28,653 nt of DNA from assembly GCA_943704425.1 (NCBI GenBank), contig CALSCP010002066.1:1-28653 (forward strand), given 5' to 3'. Source of the stretch: Ministeria vibrans ATCC 50519. Its lineage: Eukaryota; Opisthokonta; Filasterea. How positions within the stretch are numbered: the first letter of the stretch is position 1; the number at the start of each line of letters is the position of its first letter. Both the position numbers and the translations under genes were made by a program. This document shows positions 11,583 to 24,883 of this stretch, piece after piece. Below the pieces are notes generated by a model. It did no database searches. It saw only the letters and a program-made list of their open reading frames with translations, and was not told the DNA's origin.

Positions 11583-12489
11583 ATGAATGAGCGACCCTGT
11601 CCATTCTGCGAGATTGTAACGAATAGAAAGGACAGCAATGGACGGGGTCTTCTGTTTTTCGACGATCGCGTCATTGTGTTCTATGACATTCGCCGACGCG
11701 CTCGTCTTCACCTGCAGATTGTGCCCGTCAGCCACCGCCAGGACATCAACTCGCTGACACGCGATGATGTTGATCTTGTGAGACACATGGAGTCGGTTGG
11801 CACACAAGTTGCGCGCGTAAGGAGCGCACTTTAGCCATTTTTATTTAACGGGTTCTTTCCTTCTTCTTCTCTTCTTCTCCTCTTCTTCTTCTTCTTCTCT
11901 CTCACTCCTCCTCTCACTCACTTCTCTCACTCACTCTGTCTCTGTTTCTATCTCTCTCTCTCTCTTTCTCTCTTTGTCTATCTGTTTCTGTCTATTTGTT
12001 TGTGTGTTTGTCTCTTCTCTCTCATTTTCTCTCTCTCAGACACTTCTCAACGACTCTACCATTGAACCGCTTATGGGATTCCATGTACCGCCTTATACCA
12101 GGTGAGTCAGCTTGCGCTGTATTGTGTGTTTGAATCAACTCTCACAACACACATATTCTCTCACTCTCCATCGACCCTCTGCACACGCTCTCTTGACTCT
12201 TCTCATTCTACCCCGCTCTGACGTCCTCCCTTCTATCTCTTTATGTTTCCAATATTATAGTATATTTTATACGACGTCGTATTTATTGATACTATGTATT
12301 ACCTTTACATTCTTGTCGGTGGAGTATTCTCTACCTCTCTCGCTCACTCTTGTGCATTTTTCTCATTCAAGCGTCCATCACCTCCATCTTCATTGCATTG
12401 TGCCACCGTTCCTTTGGTTTGCAAGGCTCAAGTATCTGTCATTTGCACCGTGGTTTCGCACTGTCGAGCAAACCATCTCGCGATTGTAG
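11583..12489 (+). CDS. HINT3: HINT3-like histidine-triad nucleotide-binding protein
   Basis: Three exons (11583-11816, 12040-12101, 12372-12489) encode 137 residues. The N-terminus has the zinc-type CPFC pair (Cys6, Cys9), followed by FFDDRVIVFYDIRRRARLHL and the QIVPVSHRQDI strand typical of HIT proteins. The last exon supplies the catalytic histidine triad HHLHLHCIVP (His102, His104, His106) directly after FHVPPYT, an order characteristic of the HINT3/aprataxin-like branch. The C-terminal region (FARLKYLSFAPWF, then TVEQTI) also fits HINT3. HINT3-type proteins hydrolyse adenosine phosphoramidates and acyl-adenylates. The in-frame GTG further upstream is not used; the ATG at 11583 is the first AUG of the conserved frame. 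Introns 1 and 2 (223 and 270 bases) are CT-rich. Confidence 0.9.
11866..12037. repeat. CT-rich microsatellite tract in HINT3-like intron 1
   Basis: TTC/TCTC/TCTG repeats run nearly to the acceptor CTCTCTCAG|AC at 12039/12040, forming an extended polypyrimidine tract on the sense strand. Confidence 0.85.
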
Positions 12490-13177
12490 TCCGGTTGTAG
12501 TGCCACTGCAATCTTCTGCCTCGTTCGCTTGGCACTCTCAGTCAACGATTTTTGTTGCCCTTTCTCTTCTACATGATAAAATGTGTATCTCTTTCTCTCC
12601 CGCACGATGTGACAAACGGGTAGTACTCTTTTTATATGGACTGTTAAAATATAATGTACAAAATCACACCAGCCCAATCTTTTGTCTCTCACTGTTCCTG
12701 AGATCTTTCGTCTCTAATCACTATTACGGAATAAGGCCTAAAAGAACAATAGATCATTCAGGACGAGTCAGAAGGCGCGATAGACACGGGGGTTCTCACA
12801 CGCGGATCAATGAGTGGTGCGGTGTTTATTTTGTTGTGGTTTCAGTGAAAGCCCGCAAGATTGTACATTAGAATGATCGGTGTGAAAAAATGTCAAGTGT
12901 ACCGTCCCTCCATGCAGATTGTCTCCATTTACGCGACAAAGTAAAACAACACTTACAGCATAAAACTTTCATGCGCTTTAAAGCCAAAAGAGACCGTGGC
13001 GCTAAATCGAGAGACTGACTTCAAAAAATTATTCATTCGCTTAATTCAGTTTTGTCTCCCGCTTCTCTGACAATCCAAGGTTTGAATCACACCTCCAATC
13101 ACTCCCATTTTATCGTCTCCGTCTCTCCAGCCTCACAGCCGCGGCATACTCCTAACAGTTGACCAATATTTCGCAGC
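12490..13177. other. Intergenic region upstream of the EGF-repeat gene
   Basis: About 688 bases between the HINT3-like stop and the EGF gene start. No convincing gene is seen on either strand. The right end (CCAATATTTCGCAG|C just before the ATG at 13178) could be a 5'-UTR intron acceptor. No clear TATA box is visible, so the promoter is unlocated. Confidence 0.65.
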
Positions 13178-16100
13178 ATGAAGTTTGCGCTTCTCGTCCT
13201 TTGTCTTTGTTGTGTCGCCGCCGTGTGCGCCCAAGGCCCACCCAATCCAAGACCTTCGGGTGCACGTCCTTCGTCGCGACCCGACCGACCTACTAGTGTA
13301 AGCGATTGGTTGAATTTTCCATTTGATTCTCACACTACTCTTTTCGCATTGTTGCCACAAAAATTTCAGCGTCCCCTGTTTACCGGCCGCCCGTCTCCAA
13401 CGGGCCCCGCCCGCCCGTCCAACGCTCCAGGTGCTACCGGCAGTGCACCCCAACCCACAAGGGTAAGCTATTTGCGTTGATTGGGCGATATCCAGCGTGT
13501 GGTTCCCACGCAACTCTGTATTTTTTTTTCCTTTCTTCTTATTTACCCCTCACCGTTCTGCTCAGCCGACCGCCGCCGCCCCTGCATGAAACGTTCTTAA
13601 CTTATGTTTTCTTGTCTTCTTTACGTGTTGTCTTGCAGCCTAGCAACGTCGAAGTGCTTGATTGGTACACTTCAAATTTTGCGGGATTCACTGGCAGTGG
13701 CTTTGCTCCAAACCCTAGCGCGGGCCAACTTTCTTCCAATGAGTGGTATGTTGATGTTGCTGCACCAACACCGACAGTGGGTCCCAATGTGAGTGCACGC
13801 CCCACTGGTACACGACCGACAGCCCGTCCCGATGCGAGTGCACGCCCCACTGGTACACGACCGACAGCCCGTCCCGATGCGAGTGCACGCCCCACTGGTA
13901 CACGACCGACAGCCCGTCCCGATGCGAGTGCACGCCCCACTGGAACCCGACCGACAGCCCGTCCCAATGCGAGTGCACGTCCCACTGGTACACGACCGAC
14001 AGCCCGTCCCAATGCGAGTGCACGCCCCACTGGAACACGACCGACAGCCCGTCCTGCTGGAGCAACTGGCGTGGGTGGTCTCGGTGGTGGTGGTCCCGGT
14101 GGTGGTGGTCCCGGTGGTGGTGGTCCCGGGGGTGGTGGCCCAGGTGGCGGAATTGGTCGCCGTGATGTCGGTGTCTATGGGGGCGAGCAAACCTCTGCCG
14201 AGTTTGCTGGCGGCGTTGTGTCTGAATTACCGACTACGCCCGCCGTGTACGCTCTTAACTCAACACGCGGCATTGCGCTGGTATGCAACCAATAACTTCC
14301 CTATCATTTTCTTATCAATATTCTTGCTCTTATACATAACCTAGGGTGTGTTTGCAACTCAAGCCTTTTTCAACCCCGGCTTTTTTGAGCTACAGCTTCC
14401 AGCTCAGCCACTGAGCACAAACGATGTGCTACGAGTGCGCACTGAGTTTGTATCGCTCGGCAATCCCTCAATTGGATGGGCGCTCTCCGCGTACACGGGA
14501 GCTCTCGATAGCCCTGACGCCACCCCCTTTGTCACTCTCGACCGGTTCTCTCCGCCACAACAACAGCAAAGGCCTCCAACTCAGTGGCAATACTCTCTTC
14601 GTACTGCTCATCTCAATGTCACGGCAGGTAAAACATCAGAATGAACAACCAACCAAAATGACAGACCTTCGTTTGCAGATATGGTCTCGTCTGCGCGCAT
14701 CTTCTTGCGCTTCACAACGCGCGGAGGTCCGCCCAACACGCCTTTCTCATCGGGTCTGGTTGGCATCAACAGTGTCCAAGTTCAGATTGTATCGCCCTTG
14801 TCGACTTCCAGTGTCAGTGTGGCTCCCAGTGCGACTCCCAGTGTGGCTCCCACTGCGACTTCCTCCTCTAGCTCTGTCGCTTTGTGTGCGTCTATGCCCT
14901 GCCTCCATGGCGCCACATGCAACGAAATGCTGGACTCATACACCTGCACGTGTGCCCTTGGCTTCAGTGGCGACCACTGCTCTGTTAATGTGGACGAGTG
15001 CTCAAGTGAGCCATGTCAAAACGGTGGAACCTGTACCGACACCGTCAATGGTTTCACTTGTACGTGCGTCTTGGGTTTCACCGACAGCATCTGCCAGACT
15101 AACATTGACGACTGCGCTGCTCAGCCCTGCCTTAATGGTGCTTCGTGTACCGACTCCGTCAACGGCTACTCGTGCGCGTGCGCCTCAGGCTTTACTGGCA
15201 CCCTGTGCGACCAGGACGTACTCGAGTGCGCCTCCGCTCCGTGCCAGAATGGTGGCACGTGTACGGACGGCGTAAACAGCTACACTTGCACGTGCGCTGC
15301 GGGATACACGGACGCCTCATGTGCAACAAACATCAACGAGTGTGCCTCCACTCCGTGCCAGAATGGTGCCACATGTACGGACGGCGTAAACAGCTACACT
15401 TGCACTTGCGCTGCGGGGTTTTTTGGCACCTTTTGCGACACAGCCACTGACGAATGTGCGTCGTCTCCGTGCCAGAACAACGGCGTGTGCTCCGATACGG
15501 TTGCTGGCTACACCTGTACTTGCGTCACTGGCTTCAACGGTGCCCTGTGCCAGACCAACATCAACGAGTGCGCCTCCACCCCGTGTGAGAATGGTGCCAC
15601 GTGTACGGACGGCGTGAACGGCTACACTTGCACGTGCGCTGCGGGATACATGGGCGCCTTATGTGCAACGAACATCAACGAGTGCGCCTCCACCCCGTGC
15701 GAGAATGGTGCCACATGTACGGATGGCGTGAACGGCTACACTTGCACGTGCGCTGCGGGATACATGGGCGCCTCATGTGCAACGAACATCAACGAGTGTG
15801 CGTCAAGTCCGTGTCAGAACGGCGGCGTGTGCACGGATGGAACGAACAGTTTCTCGTGTGCGTGTGTCACCGGGTGGTTTGGCGACGTGTGCGACACGGA
15901 TGTCAACGAGTGCGCGTCGAACCCATGTGGCAATGGGGCGACGTGTGCGGATTCGACGAACGGGTATGCGTGCCAGTGTGCGGCTGGATACGAAGGGCCA
16001 CACTGTCTCACTGAGACGGACGAGTGCGCGTCGAGCCCATGCATGAATGCAGGTGTGTGCGTTGACCAGTTGGCGGGTTTTAGTTGTACTTGTGTGACTG

Positions 16101-17434
16101 GGTACGAAGGCGCTACGTGTGCGATGAACAGCAACGAGTGCGCGTCCAATCCGTGTACCAATGGCGGCGTGTGTAATGACGCTATCAACGGCTACTCTTG
16201 TACGTGTGCCTCTGGTTTCACGGGTGTTCTGTGCGACCTGGATCTCGACGAGTGCGTCTCGTTCCCGTGTGCCAACGGTGCTTCGTGCGTGAACAAAGCG
16301 AATGGCTTCTCTTGCTCGTGTTCTGCGGGCTTTTTTGGAGCGTTGTGCGAATCGGAGACGAACGAGTGTGCGTCGAATCCCTGCTTGAACGGTGCGTCTT
16401 GTACTGATTTAGTCAATGGCTTTTCCTGTTTGTGTTCGGCCGGCTACACAGGCAGTTTGTGCACTGTGAACGAAAACGAGTGTGCATCGAACCCTTGCCT
16501 CAACGGCGGTGTCTGCACCGACCATGTCAACAGTTTCTTTTGCGCCTGTCCAAGCGGCTTTACCGGGACGACCTGCGCGGACGATGTCGACGAGTGCACG
16601 TCCAACCCGTGCTCAGGCGCGACCTCATTCTGCTCCAATAACATCGGCTCGTACAGCTGCTCTCCTCCCCTCGAGGGTGCAGTTCTTGCTCAGTCACTTG
16701 TACCCACAACTGGTGCGACGATCACCTCGTCGAATGTGAAGGTTGTCGTTCCTGCTGGAGCACTGACAGCTGGTACAACCATTACACTGGCGCAATTTCC
16801 CGCAACGTACCAGCCTAATGTTGCGCCTGCGACGACGTCAGGTGCTGCCGGATTCTTCTACGAGCTTGCTCCCTCCATTTCTTCGTTCAACGGCAAGCAA
16901 GTGCGGGTAACAGTCACCATCCCAAATTTTGACGCCTCCAAGACGTATGTGCTGTACTATCGTGCGAGCGGTGGAGCATGGACAGAGGCGTCCAGTCAAG
17001 TCGTCGATGCGACACTGCACACCGTTTCGGGTGGCCTTCTGCACTTCAGCACAGTTGGTGTCTACACAGCCACTCAGCCAGCGACGGGCAACCAGAACAA
17101 CAGTGGCGCATCCTCCAACACAATCCTGATCGTTGTCCTTGCCGTGGTGGCGTCCGCTCTTGTATGCCTCGTCGTCATTGCCGCCATCCTCTACACACGT
17201 CGGCGTCGCCAAGCGCACCTGTGGACCAACAGCAGCGCCAAGCCCACTGCCACCTCCACGTCGCTCTTTGCCGACACCAGTGCGGCTGGCCAAGAGCAAC
17301 AGATGGGCTCGCACGATTCGTTTACCAATCCGATCTTTGCTGATAGCACCGACAATCTGCCCCGCGCCGTTCCCGAGAAACGCACTCCCATGGATGCCTT
17401 TTACATCGACAATGGCGATGAATTTGTTGCCTAG
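13178..17434 (+). CDS. Type I membrane protein with about 15.5 EGF repeats, ZU5-like domain and short cytoplasmic tail
   Basis: Five exons (13178-13297, 13370-13462, 13639-14280, 14345-14627, 14679-17434) give about 1297 residues. A signal peptide (MKFALLVLCLCCVAAVCA) is followed by a Pro/Arg-rich stretch. A beta-rich domain comes next (WYTSNFAGFTGSGFAPNPSA, then VYGGEQTSAEFAGG, GVFATQAFFNPGFFELQL, SIGWALSAYTG), which resembles extracellular beta-sandwich modules known mostly from bacteria. It is interrupted by six 15-residue Arg/Pro/Thr repeats and a Gly-rich linker. Residues ~449-1042 are 15 complete EGF domains plus one degenerate EGF, most with the Ca-binding NECAS/DECAS start. A ZU5-like domain (~1047-1180; VKVVVPAGAL ... 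YVLYYRASGGAW ... LLHFSTVGVYT) precedes one TM helix (~1193-1217), an RRRRQ stop-transfer and an 80-residue tail containing TNPIF. It is probably an adhesion or receptor protein; the partner is unknown. Confidence 0.88.
13786..14055 (+). repeat. Coding minisatellite: six 45-base units (15 residues, ending RPTGTRPTARP)
   Basis: Six tandem copies begin N/D-[VA]-S-A and end RPTGTRPTARP, nearly identical at the nucleotide level (a few substitutions such as TGGTACA/TGGAACC). Every unit is in frame. Position 1 of the unit is Asp in three copies and Asn in three. Confidence 0.95.
14080..14150 (+). repeat. Gly-rich coding repeat (GGGGP units)
   Basis: Four 15-base GGTGGTGGTGGTCCC-type units directly follow the RPTGT array and encode GGGGP repeats, forming a flexible linker before the conserved domain resumes at RRDVGVYGG. 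Confidence 0.9.
15544..15786 (+). repeat. Near-identical tandem EGF units 7 and 8
   Basis: Two consecutive 114-base EGF units (starting at about 15559 and 15673) differ by only about four bases (gtgt/gtgc, cacg/caca, gac/gat, tta/tca). The neighbouring units are much more diverged, which points to a recent duplication or gene conversion. Confidence 0.85.
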
Positions 17435-17513
17435 CCAGACAAGTTCGAGAGGGAGGAAGAAAGAGAGACAAAGAAAGAGTGTGTGTGATGTATAACAAAA
17501 AACTTCAATTAAC

Positions 17514-17540
17514 AATAATAATAATAATAATAATAATAAT
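17514..17540. repeat. (AAT)9 microsatellite between convergent genes
   Basis: A perfect AAT run sits in the 157-base spacer between the EGF-gene stop (17432-17434) and the LSG1 stop (17592-17594), where the two genes end face to face. Confidence 0.9.
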
Positions 17541-17591
17541 AGTTATTCGTGGTTCAAAATGTTTTCTTGTCTTCGGTTTAATTTGTAAGTA

Positions 17592-21402
<3,811 letters not shown>

Positions 21403-21760
21403 GGTTGGTGTCGCAGCGGATGCAAGAGGTTAGGACGCGCACAGACAAGGGGACGCGTGCACGAAGGCGAGTTTTATTTTGACTTTTCAGTAATTCAGTT
21501 TTCACTTTTGACTTTTGAGTTTTGAGAATTTGACAATACATTTCACATTTGGTAATTGGGATTTGGACTTGTCGACTTGAGACTTTACATAGCGATCTCC
21601 CAATTGTTCCTAGTGTCAGTAGTGTGAGTAGTGTCAGTGTGATATCACTAATAGTCAATACTCAAGACTGTGATAGCCCCTGGCTACTTAGTACTTACCT
21701 GTCTATGAAAAACACAAAATTAATAATCATCATAATTATTTATTTTATATTTGATTCACC
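21403..21760. promoter_or_regulatory. Divergent promoter region of LSG1 and the OGFOD2-like gene
   Basis: A 358-base spacer separates two outward-pointing start codons. It contains repeated TTTGACTTTTGAGTTTTGA-type sequence near 21479-21532, a GTGTCAGTAGTGTGAGTAGTG repeat near 21613-21640, and an AT-rich stretch just before the OGFOD2-like ATG. No clear TATA box is seen for either gene. Confidence 0.5.
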
Positions 21761-22302
21761 ATGAGCGGCGATCCATCAAACTCGCCTGTCTCAGGGGATA
21801 CATCGCTTGACGCTCATGGCAGTTCTGATCGGGCAGCGTCGCCGTTGGCTGGAGATCATGAGCTTGATCGCGCGATTTTACAGTCCATGCTCCCACCCGG
21901 GATATCCTGCTTGTCCGAGGAGGAGCAGGAGGCGTACATTGACAACTGGTTGGTGACCATTCGACAGCGAGAAGAGTTTGAACGTGCTGAAGCGGTAAGG
22001 AAAAAGGAAATGGGTTGAGTTCAACTCTCTCTCTCTCACACTCTCTCTCTTTCGTCACTTCTCGATGTGCAGGCCCGCGTTGAAAGAATAGCACAGGAGT
22101 ACCCTCGCCTCCACACGGCACTCTATGAGTTCAGCGAAGAGGCGTTCCAGCGCACCTTTCGCGACTGCATTGCCAACCTCTCGAATGCTTCGGACCTTGC
22201 GTCGCTCCCATGCACTCGCCTGGGGCCTCGTCTCTTCAGAATAGAGATGCTTACACCCCAGACATGTGCTCAGTTTCTTGAAGGTATGCTATTGTCAGTG
22301 TC

Positions 22303-22384
<82 letters not shown>

Positions 22385-23011
22385 CTGACTGATTGTGTAA
22401 TGTGTGTCTCTTATTGAATGTTAGAGATTGACCATTTCGAAGAGTGGTGCACCTCGCAGGGACTGCCGATACGGCGTCCGAATAGCATGAACGAACACGG
22501 AGCCATTCTTGACGAGATGGGGTTTGCGCCGTTGATGCGAGAATGGATTCGCTATGCAGTGGAACCCCTGAGTCGCGTGTGCTTTCCAGAGGTGTTGCTT
22601 GAGGAGTCGCACTTGGACGACCACCATGCGTTTGTGGTGGAGTACGGAGCGGGGAAGGACCGAACACTGAGTGAGCATGTGGATGATGCTGAAGTGACCC
22701 TCAATCTCTGTCTTGGGCGTGTCTTCACCGGAAGCAAATTGCTCTTCAACGGCATTCGCTGTGGCCACCACCGCCAGTGTGAGGCGCGCACCGACGAACT
22801 CATCACGACAGACCACACACTGGGCTCTGCCCTTCTCCACTTGGGCAACCACCGCCATCGTGCACTGCCGCTCGAGTCGGGTCATCGCTCCAATCTCATT
22901 CTGTGGTGTCGCAGTCGTGTCTATCGCGAGCGCATCTACGCACAGTTGGAGGACATGGACGAGAGGGACGTGCAGCCGAGCGACTGCTTGATACCCTGTG
23001 ACTATGTATAA
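21761..23011 (+). CDS. OGFOD2: OGFOD2-like 2-oxoglutarate/iron-dependent oxygenase
   Basis: Three exons (21761-21994, 22073-22283, 22425-23011) give 343 residues, close to the length of animal OGFOD2 (about 350). The double-stranded beta-helix residues are visible. The HxD iron pair is His233/Asp235 in SEHVDDAEVTLNLCLG. The distal iron ligand is His293 and the 2-oxoglutarate-binding Arg is 303 in HRALPLESGHRSNLILW, which has exactly the usual ten-residue spacing. The N-terminal helical part (RVERIAQEYPRLHTALYEF) and the DEMGF and PEVLLEE segments fit the family. The enzyme is predicted to hydroxylate a protein substrate; the animal protein's substrate is not established to my knowledge. Intron 2 carries a long GT microsatellite. 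It shares a 358-base divergent promoter with LSG1. Confidence 0.87.
22303..22382. repeat. (GT)n microsatellite, about 39 units, in OGFOD2-like intron 2
   Basis: A nearly perfect GT run of about 80 bases fills over half of a 141-base intron (22284-22424), ending about 40 bases before the acceptor GTTAG|AG. Confidence 0.95.
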
Positions 23012-23170
23012 AATATATGAAGAAGAATGATCTCAGTCACAGCTCTAGTTTGAACGCAATGCAACAAACAGATCGTGAGAGACATCACTAAAACGAACGA
23101 GGATCAAAGTGGGCATATCCAGATTCCAATCGGGAAAATTTGATCATTTTTTTATATTAGGTACTACGCG

Positions 23171-24308
23171 ATGCCTGATAAGAACAGCCCTGTCCAAGGC
23201 TTCTCGACTGGCTCGCTCCGCGTCGAATCAGACGTGGACTTGTCGGAAATCAACGACGAACTTGCCACGGTGAAAAGCACTCGAATGTACGACCTTCTCA
23301 TTGTTAACAGTGCCACCACAGTTGGAGCGGTAAGGGGAGGCTGAACGAAAAATAAAACGGACGATATGAGAGGAGAGAAGAGAAATTGAGAGAGAGGTAC
23401 TAAACAAACAGTGATTCAGTTTGTCCTGCGCGCCGTTACGGCGCCCTTTCACCTTCTCCGGACCCAAAGACAAGCGGGATTTGTTGATGCTTCAATCAAG
23501 AGTGCACGGGCAGCCGGCGGCACCCGAGCGCTTCTTGTACGGTCTAAAATTGTGCGGAGGTTGTTGTTGTGTCTTGGGTTGATTCTCTCTTCTCTGCTCA
23601 GACGGGATTACCAGCGATTGCACTGGGCACGTCACTTTCCATGGTGTCTACCGAGGTTGACGAGGGTGATGGGAATACGCTGCCCATTCTGAGTGTGCGC
23701 GACATCCCTAACTACACAGCCTGGTTCACTCTTGCCTTCCCTCTCTTTCACGTCTACACACGTCAGGCGGTCGTTCCTTTCATTCCTGGTGCACAGCCAC
23801 ACAAGCTTTCCATGGTCAAGACACTCACTGACATTGTCAAGTAATCGCAAGAGAACCAAACACTCCACTCGAAGAGGAGCGTCTAGAACTATCTCTCTTT
23901 CTTAGACACCACGGAGTGCGTGGACTCTTCTCGGGCTACACTGCCTCATTGGCAGGCTTCTTGTCGTGCTGCTCCATTACCCTGAGTCTCTATCAGCTGA
24001 TTCCACCGGACCTGGAAAATGGCAAGTGGTCTCCGACTGTAGGCTGGGCGACTATCATCGCCGTCCCTTCCCTTTTCCTCCTCTGGTACCCCTGCGACAC
24101 CATCTCCAAGCGTCACCAACAACGCCTCGTGCGCTCCCTCGTCGACCCTACCGTCGTGCCCCTCACCAACCGTGCCCTCATCCGCCGTCTCTGGGCCAAA
24201 CACTCGCTCCCTGGCTTCTACCGCGGTCTCTCCTACTCCCTCATGAAGACACCTGTCTACGCTGCCGTCTTGGCTGGCGTGTCCGTTGCCTTCTACTCCG
24301 CGCAATAA
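23171..24308 (+). CDS. Divergent SLC25-type mitochondrial carrier
   Basis: Four exons (23171-23329, 23420-23536, 23602-23840, 23906-24308) encode 305 residues, the usual carrier length. Three roughly 100-residue repeats are recognisable by their odd-helix signatures: APFHLLRTQRQAG in repeat 1, FPLFHVYTRQAVV in repeat 2 and YPCDTISKRHQQR in repeat 3. Each is followed by an amphipathic stretch and a G-x-x-G-type turn (HHGVRGLFSGY, LPGFYRGLSYSLMK). Only repeat 3 keeps the canonical Px[D/E]xx[K/R] pattern; repeats 1 and 2 have His in place of the acidic residue. The protein is expected in a mitochondrial or related organelle membrane. The substrate cannot be assigned; YPCDTISKR is reminiscent of the ADP/ATP-carrier helix 5, but the RRRMMM motif is absent. 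The acceptor before TTT GTC (23420) was chosen because the earlier AG would put a stop in frame. Confidence 0.8.
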
Positions 24309-24309
24309 A
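24304..24309 (+). promoter_or_regulatory. AATAAA overlapping the carrier stop codon
   Basis: The last codons CAA TAA A contain AATAAA. This may serve as the poly(A) signal; if so, the 3' UTR would be very short. Confidence 0.4.
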
Positions 24310-24883
24310 ATGCAAACTGAAACCACATTGTAAAAAGAACAACCAAGGGACAACCAAGGATTGTTATGCCCAAACAAACAAAAAAGGAAAAACTAACGAC
24401 GAGAAATTAATAAGAGTAACTATTACAATCAGAGCTTGCCAAAGCATTGGCACACACCAGAGCGTTCCAAAACACCACACAATACAATACGGGCGAGCAC
24501 ACAATATTTTCAATAGAAAAAATAAATAGAAGAAGAAGAATAATACAACCCATTTATTAATGAAAACATGAATAGAAGAAGAAGAATACAATCAATTTAT
24601 TAATGAAAAAATAATTAATAGAAGAAGACATTTCCAATCTGAATCGCTATGAAAATTGACTCTTGGCCAAAATTCTTGCGCTCGACCCACCCAATCCTCC
24701 TTCCCCTTCCCTCTTCCCCGCAATCCGTTCATTCCAAAAGTACCGTCTTGATCCACCCCACCCAGCCAGCTCCCCTGCGCAAGTCTCCTCATACTGCGCA
24801 ATACTATAAATTGGCCGTTGATCAACCAAACCCATTCACTTATTTTTCTCTCTCTCACTCTTTCCCCAAACAAACAAACCAAA
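24309..24883. other. Intergenic region upstream of the VWA5A-like gene, with AT-rich direct repeat
   Basis: About 575 bases with no gene seen. Two near-identical copies of AATAGAAGAAGAAGAATA followed by TTTATTAATGAAAA lie at 24525-24566 and 24571-24609. A pyrimidine-rich promoter-proximal stretch (24700-24800) precedes the TATA box at 24805. Confidence 0.75.
24805..24810 (+). promoter_or_regulatory. TATA box of the VWA5A-like gene
   Basis: TATAAA in the context ATACTATAAATTGGCC, 74 bases before the ATG at 24884, predicts transcription start near 24835, next to CATTCACTT. Confidence 0.6.

Noticed and set aside
12112-12500. Independent small gene with Ser/Thr-rich start
   Set aside because: Its end is the last HINT3-like exon carrying the histidine triad. 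The upstream part is intron 2.
13602-14190. Repetitive open frames on the minus strand and in the other plus frames opposite the RPTGT repeats
   Set aside because: A 45-base repeat keeps all frames open. Only the frame with signal peptide, splice phase and downstream EGF continuity is real.
15803-16644. Minus-strand open frames opposite the EGF array
   Set aside because: They are mirror products of the GC-rich repeated EGF codons. No domain was recognised and there are no splice partners.
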